Below are positions 20,356 to 30,001 of a DNA stretch of 64,000 nt, in pieces. The translations under genes were made by a program, and so were the position numbers. Positions within the stretch are counted from its first letter, which is position 1. Every line of letters begins with the position of its first letter. A model generated the notes under the pieces. That model worked only from the letters and a program-made list of their open reading frames with translations, ran no database searches and had not been told where the DNA came from. The DNA lies in the NCBI GenBank assembly GCA_003278525.1, contig QCEQ01000003.1, positions 62,001-126,000 of the forward strand, given 5' to 3'. Source of the DNA: Prochlorococcus sp. AG-355-P16 (GTDB taxonomy: Bacteria; Cyanobacteriota; Cyanobacteriia; PCC-6307; Cyanobiaceae).

Positions 20356-20529
20356 ATGACTACTTTAACTTACAGAGGTAAAAACTACGTTCAAAACAAA
20401 GAAGCTGCTAAAAAGCAACTTGTTGAACTTACCTACAGAAGAAACGTATACACCAACAGAATGGATGACGCTTCTTCAAGTAATGAAAAAGCAGAATTAA
20501 ATTACAGAGGTGTTAATTACACTAAATAA
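20356..20529 (+). CDS. DUF4278 protein
   Basis: Short protein of 57 residues with repeated LTYRGxxY-type motifs: LTYRGKNYVQNKE, ELTYRRNVYTNR and LNYRGVNYTK. This is the DUF4278 pattern of marine cyanobacteria. The ATG at 20356 is preferred because the repeat unit starts right after it; ATG 20320 is possible. The function is unknown. A strong terminator follows. Confidence 0.8.
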   Translation: MTTLTYRGKNYVQNKEAAKKQLVELTYRRNVYTNRMDDASSSNEKAELNYRGVNYTK

Positions 20530-20545
20530 TTTAATTAAACAAATT

Positions 20546-20575
20546 AAAGCCCCTTTTTCCAGGGGCTTTTTTTTT
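20546..20575 (+). terminator. intrinsic terminator after the DUF4278 gene
   Basis: An 8-bp stem AAAGCCCC/GGGGCTTT with an 8-nt loop is followed by an unbroken T-run to 20575. This is a textbook Rho-independent terminator. It ends the DUF4278 transcript, so the downstream arsM-like gene needs its own promoter. Confidence 0.9.
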
Positions 20576-20606
20576 GGCTATATTTATCAAGAGTCCTTTA
20601 AAAAAT

Positions 20607-21401
20607 ATGTCTGAAAGTTGCTGTAATACAAACACATCGAATAAAGCATCTAATCAATTCGATCATAAAGATGCGATTCAAGAAAGATATGGTTCAGCCG
20701 CACTTGAAAAAGAAAGTTGTCTTTGTACACCAGTTGGTTTTAATCCCGTTTTACTTGAAGCAATTCCTCAAGAGGTTATAGAAAGAGACTATGGATGTGG
20801 TGATCCAACAAAATATGTTCAAAAAAATGATATAGTCTTAGACCTTGGAAGTGGTAGCGGCAAAAATGCTTTTATTTGTGCCCAAATTGTTGGAAAAAAA
20901 GGGAAAGTTATTGGAGTTGATCAGAATCCTGACATGCTTTGTTTATCAAGATCAGCTTCTAAAGAAGTTACAAAAAATATAGGTTTTAACAATACAGAAT
21001 TTCTTGAAGGATCAATTGAAAAACTTGATGAATTAGATGAAGATTTAAATCCATTAATCGCCGACAAATCAGTCGATATTATTTTAAGTAATTGCGTTTT
21101 AAACTTGGTAAGTCCAGAATCTAGAAATAACCTTCTAAGAAATATAAAAAGAGTTTTAAACGATAATGGAAGAATTGCAATTAGCGATATTGTCTCTAAC
21201 AAAAAAGTACCTTTAAGATTGCAAAATGATCATGATCTATGGACAGGATGTATTAGTGGAGCATGGTATGAACCAGACTTTATAAGTGATTTTAAAGAAC
21301 TAGGATTTAAAAATTTAGAATTTGCAGAAAGAAGTGCTGAACCTTGGAAAGTAATTGAGGATATTGAATTTAGAACAGTAACTTTAGTGGGCAATATTTA
21401 A
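20607..21401 (+). CDS. arsM: arsenite S-adenosylmethionine methyltransferase-like protein
   Basis: SAM methyltransferase resembling ArsM, which methylates As(III). The SAM motif is VLDLGSGSGKNAFICA. Cysteines sit in the positions expected for arsenic binding: CLCTPVGFN near residue 40, SNCVLNLVSP near residue 167, and TGCISGAW near residue 213. The N-terminal SESCCNTNTS adds a Cys pair. A start at 20574 would lie inside the terminator, so ATG 20607 is preferred. The cysteine/cystine lyase gene follows in the same direction. Confidence 0.8.
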   Translation: MSESCCNTNTSNKASNQFDHKDAIQERYGSAALEKESCLCTPVGFNPVLLEAIPQEVIERDYGCGDPTKYVQKNDIVLDLGSGSGKNAFICAQIVGKKGKVIGVDQNPDMLCLSRSASKEVTKNIGFNNTEFLEGSIEKLDELDEDLNPLIADKSVDIILSNCVLNLVSPESRNNLLRNIKRVLNDNGRIAISDIVSNKKVPLRLQNDHDLWTGCISGAWYEPDFISDFKELGFKNLEFAERSAEPWKVIEDIEFRTVTLVGNI

Positions 21402-21431
21402 AAAATTTAAAAGTTTAAAATTTAAATTTCC

Positions 21432-22601
21432 ATGAGAAATAATCTAAGAGATCAAATACCCGCATTAAAAAATAAGTATTATTTTAACTATGGTGGTCAA
21501 GGACCATTACCAAAATCTTCTCTAGAAGCAATAGTTAAAACTTGGGAAATTATCCAAGATTTAGGACCATTTACTAATGATATGTGGCCTTTTATTTATA
21601 AAGAAATATTGACCACAAAAAGAATCATTGCACAAAAATTAGGTGTCAATTCAAAGAATGTAGCTCTTACCGAAAACATCTCTTCTGGTATGATTTTGCC
21701 CTTCTGGGGAATAAAAGTAAAAGAGGGAGAAGAGTTGTTAATAAGTGACTGTGAACATCCTGGAGTAGTGGCTGCAAGTCGTGAATTTTGCAGGAGAAAT
21801 AAATTAATATTCAAAATTTTGCCAATCCAAAAAATTAAAAATCTAAACGAAGAAAATATAATTTTAGAGATTTTGAAAAATCTAAATAGTAAGACTAAGA
21901 TCCTAATTATTTCTCATATCTTATGGAACTTTGGATATAAAATCCCTTTAAAAAAAATTTCTATCGAATTAAAAAATAATCGAGAAGATACTTATTTACT
22001 TGTTGATGGTGCTCAAACCTTTGGTCACATAAATATTGAAAAAGAAGTTTTTTATTCCGATTTATATTCAATAACTTCTCATAAATGGGCATGTGGACCA
22101 GAAGGACTTGGAGCCATTTATGTCTCAGATAGATTTATTCATGAAACAGATCCAACAATAATTGGTTGGAAATCATTAAAAAAAGAACAAGGTATTTATG
22201 AGCCTTCAGATAATCTTTTTCATGATGATGCAAGGAAATTTGAAATAGCTACCTCTTGTATTCCTTTACTTGCTGGGCTTCGGAATTCTTTAGATCTTTT
22301 GGATAAAGACTGCCATGAAAAAGAAAAAAACAAAAATATCAAAAAATTAAGTGGAAAACTTTGGGATGAATTAAATCAATCAAAGGGTGTTGAATTAGTT
22401 TTAGAAAAAAAATATTTAAATGGGATTGTTAGTTTTAATATCGAAAATATTAAAGATAAGGATAAATATGTAAAGAAACTTGGAGAAAAGAAAATTTGGA
22501 TTAGAGTTTTAGAAGATCCAAAATGGTTTAGAGCATGCGTACATCAAATGACTACAGAAGCTGAGATTGATTTACTTGCTAGAGAAATAAAAAAATATTG
22601 A
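21432..22601 (+). CDS. aminotransferase class V-fold PLP enzyme, L-cysteine/cystine lyase (C-DES) type
   Basis: PLP enzyme of 389 residues with the lysine in ITSHKWACGPEGLGAIY and the PLP-phosphate region near LLVDGAQTFGHI. The start YYFNYGGQGPLPKSS and the overall spacing match the cyanobacterial C-DES group, which cleaves cystine to release persulfide sulfur. It lies 30 bp after the arsM-like gene. Substrate assignment is by family; SufS-like desulfurase activity is the alternative. Confidence 0.75.
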   Translation: MRNNLRDQIPALKNKYYFNYGGQGPLPKSSLEAIVKTWEIIQDLGPFTNDMWPFIYKEILTTKRIIAQKLGVNSKNVALTENISSGMILPFWGIKVKEGEELLISDCEHPGVVAASREFCRRNKLIFKILPIQKIKNLNEENIILEILKNLNSKTKILIISHILWNFGYKIPLKKISIELKNNREDTYLLVDGAQTFGHINIEKEVFYSDLYSITSHKWACGPEGLGAIYVSDRFIHETDPTIIGWKSLKKEQGIYEPSDNLFHDDARKFEIATSCIPLLAGLRNSLDLLDKDCHEKEKNKNIKKLSGKLWDELNQSKGVELVLEKKYLNGIVSFNIENIKDKDKYVKKLGEKKIWIRVLEDPKWFRACVHQMTTEAEIDLLAREIKKY

Positions 22602-22635
22602 CTTAAAGATCTATTGATATAAAAAACAATTTAGT

Positions 22636-23340
22636 TTACCAAGGTATCTCCGAATTGTCCCATGCAATAAATTTTCCTGTAGATTCTGGTGATTGATTTT
22701 TAATAATATTTATCAGGAATTGGGAGGATTTTTCTTTACTAAATAATTTATGTTCTGGAACAAATCTATGAAAAGGTCTAGATAAATCAGTATCTACTGT
22801 TCCTGGATGAAGCAATGTGATAACAGCGTTTGGGAAACGTCTAGCCCATTCAATACTTAAAGATTTAAAAAACTGATTTTGCGCAGATTTTGCAGCTCTG
22901 TATGAATACCAACCTCCAGTTTGATTATCTCCAATGCTACCAACTCTTGCACTTATACTTGCAAAATTAAAATCGCAATCTTTTGGTATAAATTCTTCAA
23001 TCGCTTTAGCTAATAAAATAGGAGAAAAGGCATTTATTGAAAAACTTTCCATCATATTCTTTTTATCAAGATGTTGTAATCTTTTTTCCGGTTGAAGAGA
23101 ATCACTATGAAGTCTACCTGTAGCATTAACAACTAGCCTTAATTTTGAAGGATGATTTGATATTTTATTTTTCAACTGCAAAAGGGATTGAGAATCCTCT
23201 ATATCTAATTCCCAAAAAGGATTAAATTCACTTTTTCTTCCACACAAAACAACATCTAAATCTTTTTCACTTTCATTCAGATCTTTAGCTAGTTGTGTTC
23301 CAATTCCACCTGCGCCTACAACCAAGGCTAAGCCTTTCAT
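22636..23340 (-). CDS. short-chain dehydrogenase/reductase family protein
   Basis: Rossmann oxidoreductase of 234 residues. The NAD(P) motif VVGAGGIGTQLAKDL is near the N-terminus, a variant of the usual TGxxxGxG. NATGRLHSD corresponds to NNAG. The catalytic YSYRAAKSAQNQF gives the YxxxK pair, and LHPGTVDTDLSRPF follows. The substrate is unknown. It is convergent with the C-DES gene. Confidence 0.88.
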   Translation of the reverse strand: MKGLALVVGAGGIGTQLAKDLNESEKDLDVVLCGRKSEFNPFWELDIEDSQSLLQLKNKISNHPSKLRLVVNATGRLHSDSLQPEKRLQHLDKKNMMESFSINAFSPILLAKAIEEFIPKDCDFNFASISARVGSIGDNQTGGWYSYRAAKSAQNQFFKSLSIEWARRFPNAVITLLHPGTVDTDLSRPFHRFVPEHKLFSKEKSSQFLINIIKNQSPESTGKFIAWDNSEIPW

Positions 23341-23420
23341 TTTATTAGAAATAACTCCATTTATTCTAAGAAACTTTTCTTGTGATTTGCGTAAAATCTT
23401 TCTTATTTGATTAGGAAATT

Positions 23421-24956
23421 TTATTGAGATTTATTTTTTTCTTTTAATAATTTATAAGCTATTTTTCTATCATCAAAATTAATAACTTTATCATTGAGAA
23501 TTTGGTAGTCTTCATGTCCTTTTCCTGCAATTAAAATAATATCTTTTTTATCGGCAAATTTAATAGATTCATTTATTGCTTTAAATCTATCAATTTCAAT
23601 TGTTATTTTTTCTCTTTTTTTTATACCCATCAAAATATCATTCACTATCTTTTGGGGTTCTTCTGATCTTGGATTATCTGAAGTTATAAAAAGTTGATCA
23701 GACAACTCTTCAGCTATTGATCCCATCAAAGGCCTTTTACTACGATCACGATCTCCGCCACAGCCAAAAACAGTTATTAGTTTCCCTTCACAAAGTTTTT
23801 TAATTGATTGCAAAACTTTTTTTAATCCATCAGGTGTATGGGCATAATCAACAATTACTGTTGGAAGAGATCTTGAAACTTCACTATCATCAATCTGTAT
23901 TTTCTCCATTCTCCCAGGAGCACCAGGGAAACATTGTATTAGCTTTGATAAATCTTTTAAAGAAAAATTCAGTTTATACAAAATTGTTATTGCTTGAATC
24001 GCATTCATTAAATTAAATTCACCAACAAGTGGAACAAACAGTTGAATTTTTTCCCTAGGTGTATGAAAAATGCAAGTGGAACCACTTTCAGTAAATTTTT
24101 TATCTGTTACGAAAAAAAAATCATCATTTTCAAATTCACTTTCAGTAATCTTTGTAGACACTAATGAAGATCTTTTTTCAAGATCAGACGATAATTTAGA
24201 TATCCAATGGTCATCGTGATTTAATACAGAAATTCCATCCTTTTCTCTTAAATAAGGTGGGAAAAACAATTTTCTTTTTGTTTGAAAATAAGATTCCATA
24301 TCTGAGTGATAATCAAGATGATCTTGAGTTAAATTAGTAAAAATAGCCGCCTCAAATTCACATCCTGATATCCTCTTTTGAGCAATAGAATGAGAACTTA
24401 CCTCTAATATCGCGAATTCAGATTCAGCCTCAACAGCAGCATTTAATTTCTTTTGAAGTTTATCAGCGAAATCAGTTGTATGAGAAGCCACTTCTGAGAA
24501 GCCAGGCCATCTATTAAACAAGGTCCCAAATAATGCAGTCTTTTTCCCTAATTTTTTTAAAAGATATTCCAATAAGAAAGTAATTGTCGTTTTTCCATTA
24601 GTACCAGTAACACCAATAAGTTTAAGTTTTCTTGAAGGCCTATTCCAAAACTCAGCGACAATTTGACCAAAAATATAATCTAAATTATCCTCAATAACCA
24701 AAATCCTTTCTCGATCAATAGATCCAATTTTCTCTTTTGCAGCAACCCCAATAATGGCAGCCTCCGCGCCATTTTCAATTGCCTCAATACAAAATTTTCC
24801 TCCATCAACATTTAAACCAGGCATTCCTAAAAATAAAGTTCCTTTTTGTACTTCTTTAGAATTAAAAGAAATATTATTGATTTCATGATCGATTAAATCT
24901 AATGAAGGTATAATTCCTACTAAATCTAAAAGTTTATGTAATTTTATAGATCTCAT
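23421..24956 (-). CDS. murE: UDP-MurNAc-tripeptide synthetase
   Basis: Adds the third residue, in cyanobacteria meso-diaminopimelate, to UDP-MurNAc-L-Ala-D-Glu. The ATP loop is GVTGTNGKTTITFLLEYLL. HTTDFADKLQ and EVSSHSIAQKRISG follow, and the C-terminal domain has TSDNPRSEEPQKIV, whose DNPR motif is the DAP-specificity signature. Length 511 is normal. It leads a leftward cluster with a glutaredoxin-like gene and yidD. Confidence 0.96.
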   Translation of the reverse strand: MRSIKLHKLLDLVGIIPSLDLIDHEINNISFNSKEVQKGTLFLGMPGLNVDGGKFCIEAIENGAEAAIIGVAAKEKIGSIDRERILVIEDNLDYIFGQIVAEFWNRPSRKLKLIGVTGTNGKTTITFLLEYLLKKLGKKTALFGTLFNRWPGFSEVASHTTDFADKLQKKLNAAVEAESEFAILEVSSHSIAQKRISGCEFEAAIFTNLTQDHLDYHSDMESYFQTKRKLFFPPYLREKDGISVLNHDDHWISKLSSDLEKRSSLVSTKITESEFENDDFFFVTDKKFTESGSTCIFHTPREKIQLFVPLVGEFNLMNAIQAITILYKLNFSLKDLSKLIQCFPGAPGRMEKIQIDDSEVSRSLPTVIVDYAHTPDGLKKVLQSIKKLCEGKLITVFGCGGDRDRSKRPLMGSIAEELSDQLFITSDNPRSEEPQKIVNDILMGIKKREKITIEIDRFKAINESIKFADKKDIILIAGKGHEDYQILNDKVINFDDRKIAYKLLKEKNKSQ

Positions 24957-24966
24957 ATAAAAAAAA

Positions 24967-25269
24967 TTATTTCCCCAGAATGGTACTAATATTTTTTTTA
25001 AACCAATTCTTTAATTGATCATCTTTTAATCTTGGAGAAATGCGAGGCAATTCTATGATCTCCTCAGACCTAATTCTTTCAATAGCAATAACAGGTACTT
25101 CATAATCATATTTTTTATATTTATCTTTATATAAATCGACCCTATCAATATCAATTTCTTTAAGCTCTTCTAGATTAGGGAATAACTCATTAAGATTTAT
25201 TTTTGCCAGTTTGTTTTTTAATGAATCACAAAGGCAACATCCCTGCCTAACAAAAATAAATATTTTCAT
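24967..25269 (-). CDS. glutaredoxin-like protein (DUF836)
   Basis: Thioredoxin-fold protein of 100 residues that begins KIFIFVRQGCCLCDSLKNKL with a CxxC redox motif, followed by the cis-proline region YEVPVIAIE. This is the DUF836 pattern. It lies between murE and yidD on the same strand, with 4 bp to yidD. The redox partner is unknown. Confidence 0.85.
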   Translation of the reverse strand: MKIFIFVRQGCCLCDSLKNKLAKINLNELFPNLEELKEIDIDRVDLYKDKYKKYDYEVPVIAIERIRSEEIIELPRISPRLKDDQLKNWFKKNISTILGK

Positions 25270-25273
25270 TCAT

Positions 25274-25510
25274 TTAGTCAGGCACAGGGTCACATCCACA
25301 GGGAGTTAAAGGATGACATCTGCTTAATCTTTTTAAAGTTAACCACCCTCCCTTCCAAGGACCATGTCTAGTAATTGCCTCATATCCATAAGAGCTGCAA
25401 CTTGGAATAAATCTGCATCTTGGTCCAAAAAAAGGAGAAAACCACTTTTGATAAAACGAAATCATAAAAAGAAGTATAGAAGTAATTGATTTATTAATAG
25501 TTTTGAACAC
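25274..25510 (-). CDS. yidD: membrane protein insertion efficiency factor YidD
   Basis: Small membrane-associated protein of 78 residues that assists YidC-dependent insertion. The diagnostic sequence is complete: [36 protein letters not shown], then [17 protein letters not shown]. It is the first gene of the leftward yidD-glutaredoxin-murE run and diverges from rpsD. Confidence 0.96.
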   Translation of the reverse strand: MFKTINKSITSILLFMISFYQKWFSPFFGPRCRFIPSCSSYGYEAITRHGPWKGGWLTLKRLSRCHPLTPCGCDPVPD

Positions 25511-25605
25511 TTTAATGATGTAAGATAATGTTTCCAGTAGTAATTAGTTTAATTGAATTTAATCAATTATCCAATTTATTGCAAATTTCTATTTAATTTA
25601 AAATT

Positions 25606-26214
25606 ATGTCAAGATACCGCGGCCCCAGATTAAGGGTTACGCGTCGCTTGGGAGAACTACCAGGTCTCACCAGGAAAGCTTCAAAGAAGTCTAATCCTCC
25701 AGGTCAGCACGGCCAAGCCCGTCGCAAGCGATCAGAATATGCAATTCGTCTAGAAGAAAAGCAGAAACTTAGGTTTAATTATGGAGTTTCTGAAAAACAA
25801 CTAGTTCGTTATGTAAAAAAAGCTAGAGCTCAAGAAGGATCTACAGGAACTAACCTACTAAGACTTTTGGAAAACAGACTTGATAATGTTTGTTTTAGAT
25901 TAGGTTTTGGAGGTACCATTCCAGGCTCAAGACAATTAGTAAATCATGGCCATGTAACCGTTAATGGAAAGGTTCTTGATATTGCTGGTTATCAATGCAA
26001 ATCAGGCGATGTAATCGGAATTAAAGAAAACAAAGCAAGCAAAAAACTTGTTGAAGGTAATATAGAATTCCCTGGCTTAGCAAATGTTCCACCTCATCTT
26101 GATTTAGACAAACCTAAATTAACGGGAAAAATAAATGGGAAATGCGATAGAGAGTGGGTGGCTCTTGAAATAAACGAACTACTAGTTGTTGAATATTATT
26201 CAAGAAAAGTTTAA
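25606..26214 (+). CDS. rpsD: 30S ribosomal protein S4
   Basis: Primary 16S rRNA-binding protein of the 30S body. The N-terminal [21 protein letters not shown] is the cyanobacterial/plastid form. The S4 RNA-binding domain is at about residues 90-155 ([30 protein letters not shown]). Length 202. It is outside the spc/alpha operons, as usual in cyanobacteria. A terminator follows. Confidence 0.98.
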   Translation: MSRYRGPRLRVTRRLGELPGLTRKASKKSNPPGQHGQARRKRSEYAIRLEEKQKLRFNYGVSEKQLVRYVKKARAQEGSTGTNLLRLLENRLDNVCFRLGFGGTIPGSRQLVNHGHVTVNGKVLDIAGYQCKSGDVIGIKENKASKKLVEGNIEFPGLANVPPHLDLDKPKLTGKINGKCDREWVALEINELLVVEYYSRKV

Positions 26215-26234
26215 TACTACTTTTCTTTGGATTA

Positions 26235-26268
26235 TTAAATCTCTCATTAAAAAAAATGAGAGATTTAA
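26235..26268 (+). terminator. terminator hairpin after rpsD
   Basis: A perfect 14-bp stem (TTAAATCTCTCATT and its complement AATGAGAGATTTAA) with a 6-nt A loop, followed by AT-rich sequence. It lies 20 bp after the rpsD stop and 23 bp before the next gene. Confidence 0.75.
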
Positions 26269-26291
26269 TTTAATTCTTATTTTTAAAAATA

Positions 26292-27455
26292 ATGGGAAAT
26301 AAGGAAAATAATATCAAAAAGCCAGGTTTTAAGACCCTATCTATTCACCATGGGGAAACATTTGCAGAAGAAACTGGATGCGTTATGCCTCCTATTTTTT
26401 CTACATCCACTTTTAAACATGGAAATAAAGATAATTTCGACTACACCAGATCAGGCAATCCAAACTTTAGAATTCTAGAAAGCGTCCTTAAATCAATAGA
26501 AGATTCTAAATACTGTACAGTTTTTGGATCTGGAATTAGCGCGGTAACTGCAATTTCATCAACACTAAAATCAGGTGACAAGATACTCTGCGAATCAAAT
26601 CTCTATGGTTGTACAGTGAGGATGTTCGAAAAAGTTTTCAAGAAATTTGGGCTAGAAGTTTTATACACAGATTTTACAAATGAAAATAATATCAAAAAGA
26701 TTTCATACTTCGAGCCAACCTTGATATGGCTAGAAAGTCCAACTAATCCACTTTTGAAGGTACTTGATATTAAGGCGATTTGTGATGAAGCGAATAAACT
26801 ACAAATCCCAGTAGTAGTAGACAACACCTTTTCAACGGCACTTATTCAAAAACCATTGGACCTTGGTGCAACACTATCACTCGTAAGCACAACAAAATTA
26901 ATTAATGGACATAGTGATGCACTTGGTGGAGCAGTACTTACAAATAATGAGGTATGGAATAGTAAGATGCTTTTCTCTCAAAAAGCTCTAGGGCTTCAAC
27001 CATCTCCTTTTGATAGTTGGCTCATTACAAGAGGAGTAAAAACTCTTCCTTTAAGAATCGAACAACAAACGCAAAGTGCAAAATTAATTTCTGAAGAATT
27101 AGACAATCATAAAATAATTAGTAAAGTAATTTATCCTTTTAATCAAAAACATCCGCAATTTAATTTAGCAAAATCGCAAATGCGATCTGGAGGTTCGATG
27201 ATCACCATAAAATTAAATTTAAATAAAGAGGATACTTTTAAATTTTGCAAATCTCTCAAATATTTCTCGCTAGCAGAAAGCCTTGGAGGAGTTGAAAGTT
27301 TAATTTGTCACCCCGCAACAATGACTCATGCTTCTGTTGATGATGAAACAAAAAATCTTTTAGGGATAAATGATGCTCTTGTCAGATTATCGATTGGATG
27401 TGAAGAAACAAACGATTTAATCTCAGACATATTATTTGCTTTAAATAAATTCTGA
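26292..27455 (+). CDS. cystathionine gamma-synthase/lyase-type PLP enzyme (Cys/Met family)
   Basis: Trans-sulfuration PLP enzyme of 387 residues. The PLP lysine is in SLVSTTKLINGHSDALGGAVL, preceded by VVVDNTFSTALIQKP. The start FKTLSIHHGETFAEETG and the C-terminal VRLSIGCEETNDLISDI are family hallmarks. It probably makes cystathionine from an activated homoserine and cysteine. A larger relative starts 3 bp after its stop, and cysK follows, so this is a sulfur amino-acid block. Synthase versus lyase cannot be decided by eye. Confidence 0.85.
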   Translation: MGNKENNIKKPGFKTLSIHHGETFAEETGCVMPPIFSTSTFKHGNKDNFDYTRSGNPNFRILESVLKSIEDSKYCTVFGSGISAVTAISSTLKSGDKILCESNLYGCTVRMFEKVFKKFGLEVLYTDFTNENNIKKISYFEPTLIWLESPTNPLLKVLDIKAICDEANKLQIPVVVDNTFSTALIQKPLDLGATLSLVSTTKLINGHSDALGGAVLTNNEVWNSKMLFSQKALGLQPSPFDSWLITRGVKTLPLRIEQQTQSAKLISEELDNHKIISKVIYPFNQKHPQFNLAKSQMRSGGSMITIKLNLNKEDTFKFCKSLKYFSLAESLGGVESLICHPATMTHASVDDETKNLLGINDALVRLSIGCEETNDLISDILFALNKF

Positions 27456-27458
27456 AAA

Positions 27459-28928
27459 TTGAGAGATTTACTTAAAAACCCTATATGGAAAAATTTAGAG
27501 TTGGGATATTCTATTCCTGATAGTATTCATGCTGTTTCTGTAGCATTACCAACTTGGAATGATGTAATAAATTACGAGGAAAAAAATGAAGCATGCATGA
27601 ATTTATTGAAGTCCATTTACCCAAGATTTGGGCTAAACCCCATAGTGAAAAGATTATGTGAAAAAGTAAAAAAGGAAAATTATTACAACAATAAAAGTAT
27701 CTGGCCATATCCGAATGAAAGCATAGCTTTTAAAGCTAAAAAATACATTGATAGAAATACTTCTGAACAATTCTCATTAATTGAAAGAAGAGATAATCTA
27801 GCTTTCTTAATAACTGAAAAAGAAGGCAGTATTTATGCAAAATCTTTTTGGCAACATACTGGTCTTGGCATATCTTCAAGGGCTGCTGCTATAGAACTAG
27901 GTCTTGAAGATTGCCCTCCAAAATCTTACGTAAATGAATGTTCTCAAAAAATAAAAAATAGAATTTCTAAATCTACAAAAATTAACTCTAATGATATTCA
28001 CTTAACTTCATCTGGCATGTCTGCATTGCATACATCATTAGAAATCATATATAAATTATTTCCAGCTAAACCAACACTACAAATTGGTTTCCCATATGTA
28101 GATGTACTTAAATTACCAATGAATATATTTCATGGAGCAAAGTTAATTACAGAAGAAAATTGCGAGGATATTGAATTAGAAATCAAAAGCATAAATCCAT
28201 CAGCATTAATTATTGAACTACCGAGTAATCCAATGCTCAAATGTGTAAACATTAAAAAAATTTCAAAAATAGCTAAAAAGTTAAATATTCCATTAATTGT
28301 TGACGATACGATTGGATCAAATTTAAATATAAATTCCCTAGAACATGCAGATATAGTTTTTACTTCACTTACAAAAATTTTTTCAGGTAGTGGTGATATT
28401 CTTGCGGGATCATTAATACTAAATCCAAAAAGCAAATGGATTAATCAATTTAGAAATGCATTAAACGAAATTAATCTTCCAACACTTTCCGATGGAGATA
28501 CAGTTTATCTAGAGAAAGTTAGTAGAGATGTAAATCAAAGAGTTTTTGAACAAAATAAAGCATGTTTAGAATTAAAAAAAAGATTAGAGACCCATAGCGA
28601 GATTAAAAATATTTTCCATCCTGAAAATTGTCCAAATTTTAATTCTTTACTTACTTCTGATGGAGGATACGGCTGCTTATTATCATTTGAATTAAATGGA
28701 GGATTAAACAAAGCTAGGAAATTTTATGATTCTCTACAAGTTTCTAAGGGACCTAGTTTAGGTACAAAATTTACTCTAGTTTGTCCTTATGTTTTACTAG
28801 CTCATTATGACGAGTTGGATTGGGCAGAAAGTTTTGGTATACCCTCGCACCTTATTAGAGTATCAGTTGGATTAGAAGACCAAGATCAATTATGGAAAAG
28901 CTTTTCTGAAGCACTAAATAATTTCTAA
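27459..28928 (+). CDS. long Cys/Met-metabolism PLP enzyme (cystathionine gamma-synthase-like)
   Basis: Second PLP enzyme of the same superfamily, longer at 489 residues because of an N-terminal extension of about 110 residues (SIPDSIHAVSVALPTWNDVINYEEK). The catalytic lysine is in FTSLTKIFSGSGDILAGSL and the preceding aspartate is in LIVDDTIGSN. The C-terminal SHLIRVSVGLEDQDQLWKS matches the family. The start is TTG, 3 bp after the previous stop, so the two genes are co-transcribed and may act as consecutive or paired enzymes. Confidence 0.8.
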   Translation: MRDLLKNPIWKNLELGYSIPDSIHAVSVALPTWNDVINYEEKNEACMNLLKSIYPRFGLNPIVKRLCEKVKKENYYNNKSIWPYPNESIAFKAKKYIDRNTSEQFSLIERRDNLAFLITEKEGSIYAKSFWQHTGLGISSRAAAIELGLEDCPPKSYVNECSQKIKNRISKSTKINSNDIHLTSSGMSALHTSLEIIYKLFPAKPTLQIGFPYVDVLKLPMNIFHGAKLITEENCEDIELEIKSINPSALIIELPSNPMLKCVNIKKISKIAKKLNIPLIVDDTIGSNLNINSLEHADIVFTSLTKIFSGSGDILAGSLILNPKSKWINQFRNALNEINLPTLSDGDTVYLEKVSRDVNQRVFEQNKACLELKKRLETHSEIKNIFHPENCPNFNSLLTSDGGYGCLLSFELNGGLNKARKFYDSLQVSKGPSLGTKFTLVCPYVLLAHYDELDWAESFGIPSHLIRVSVGLEDQDQLWKSFSEALNNF

Positions 28929-29012
28929 ATTCCTAGTATTTACCGTATAGAAACTTATATACTCTTTTTCTGAATAATAGTTAGTATTAATGTATATTTT
29001 CTCAATATATAA

Positions 29013-29999
29013 ATGGCAAAAATTTATGAGGACAACAGTTTTGCTATTGGAAACACTCCATTAGTAAAATTAAAATCAGTTACTAAAAACGCGAAAGCTA
29101 CTGTACTTGCAAAAATTGAAGGTAGGAACCCCGCTTATAGTGTCAAATGCAGGATTGGCGCAAATATGATCTGGGATGCAGAGAAAAGTGGGAAACTTAC
29201 AAAAGACAAAACTATTGTTGAGCCAACTTCTGGTAATACAGGAATTGCTCTAGCTTTTACTGCTTCAGCAAGAGGTTATAAACTCATCCTTACCATGCCA
29301 GAATCCATGTCAATCGAAAGAAGAAGGGTTATGGCAGTGTTGGGTGCTGAAATTGTTTTAACAGAAGCATCTAAAGGTATGCCTGGAGCAATAGCTAAGG
29401 CTAAAGAAATTGCAGAAAGTAATCCTTCTCAATATTTCATGCCAGGTCAATTTGATAATCCAGCAAACCCTGAAATTCATTTCAAAACTACTGGACCAGA
29501 AATCTGGGATGATTGCGATGGTGAAATTGATGTTTTAGTCGCAGGGGTTGGAACTGGCGGCACAATTACAGGGGTTTCAAGATACATTAAGCAAGAGAAG
29601 GGTAAGAATATTACTTCTGTAGCTGTAGAACCCTCGCATAGTCCCGTTATTACACAGACAATGAATGGTGAAGAGGTTAAATCTGGACCTCATAAAATTC
29701 AAGGAATTGGAGCAGGATTTATTCCTAAGAACCTTGACTTATCAATTGTTGATAAGGTTGAACAAGTAACAAATGACGAGTCAATCGAGATGGCTCTTAG
29801 ATTAGCGAAAGAAGAGGGTCTATTAGTGGGAATATCTTGTGGAGCTGCTGCTGCTGCTGCTGTTAGATTAGCTGAACAAGATGAATATGCGGGGAAGACA
29901 ATTGTCGTTGTTCTACCTGATTTAGCAGAGAGGTATTTATCATCAATTATGTTTACTGAAGTTCCAAGCGGAATCATTCAAGAACCAGTCAAAGCCTAA
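29013..29999 (+). CDS. cysK: cysteine synthase A
   Basis: O-acetylserine sulfhydrylase that makes cysteine from O-acetylserine and sulfide. The PLP lysine is in [15 protein letters not shown]. The substrate loop is [12 protein letters not shown], the phosphate loop [15 protein letters not shown], and the C-terminal part has [15 protein letters not shown]. Length 328. It lies downstream of the two Cys/Met PLP genes and is separated by 84 bp that may hold a promoter. Confidence 0.96.
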   Translation: MAKIYEDNSFAIGNTPLVKLKSVTKNAKATVLAKIEGRNPAYSVKCRIGANMIWDAEKSGKLTKDKTIVEPTSGNTGIALAFTASARGYKLILTMPESMSIERRRVMAVLGAEIVLTEASKGMPGAIAKAKEIAESNPSQYFMPGQFDNPANPEIHFKTTGPEIWDDCDGEIDVLVAGVGTGGTITGVSRYIKQEKGKNITSVAVEPSHSPVITQTMNGEEVKSGPHKIQGIGAGFIPKNLDLSIVDKVEQVTNDESIEMALRLAKEEGLLVGISCGAAAAAAVRLAEQDEYAGKTIVVVLPDLAERYLSSIMFTEVPSGIIQEPVKA

Positions 30000-30001
30000 A
30001 T

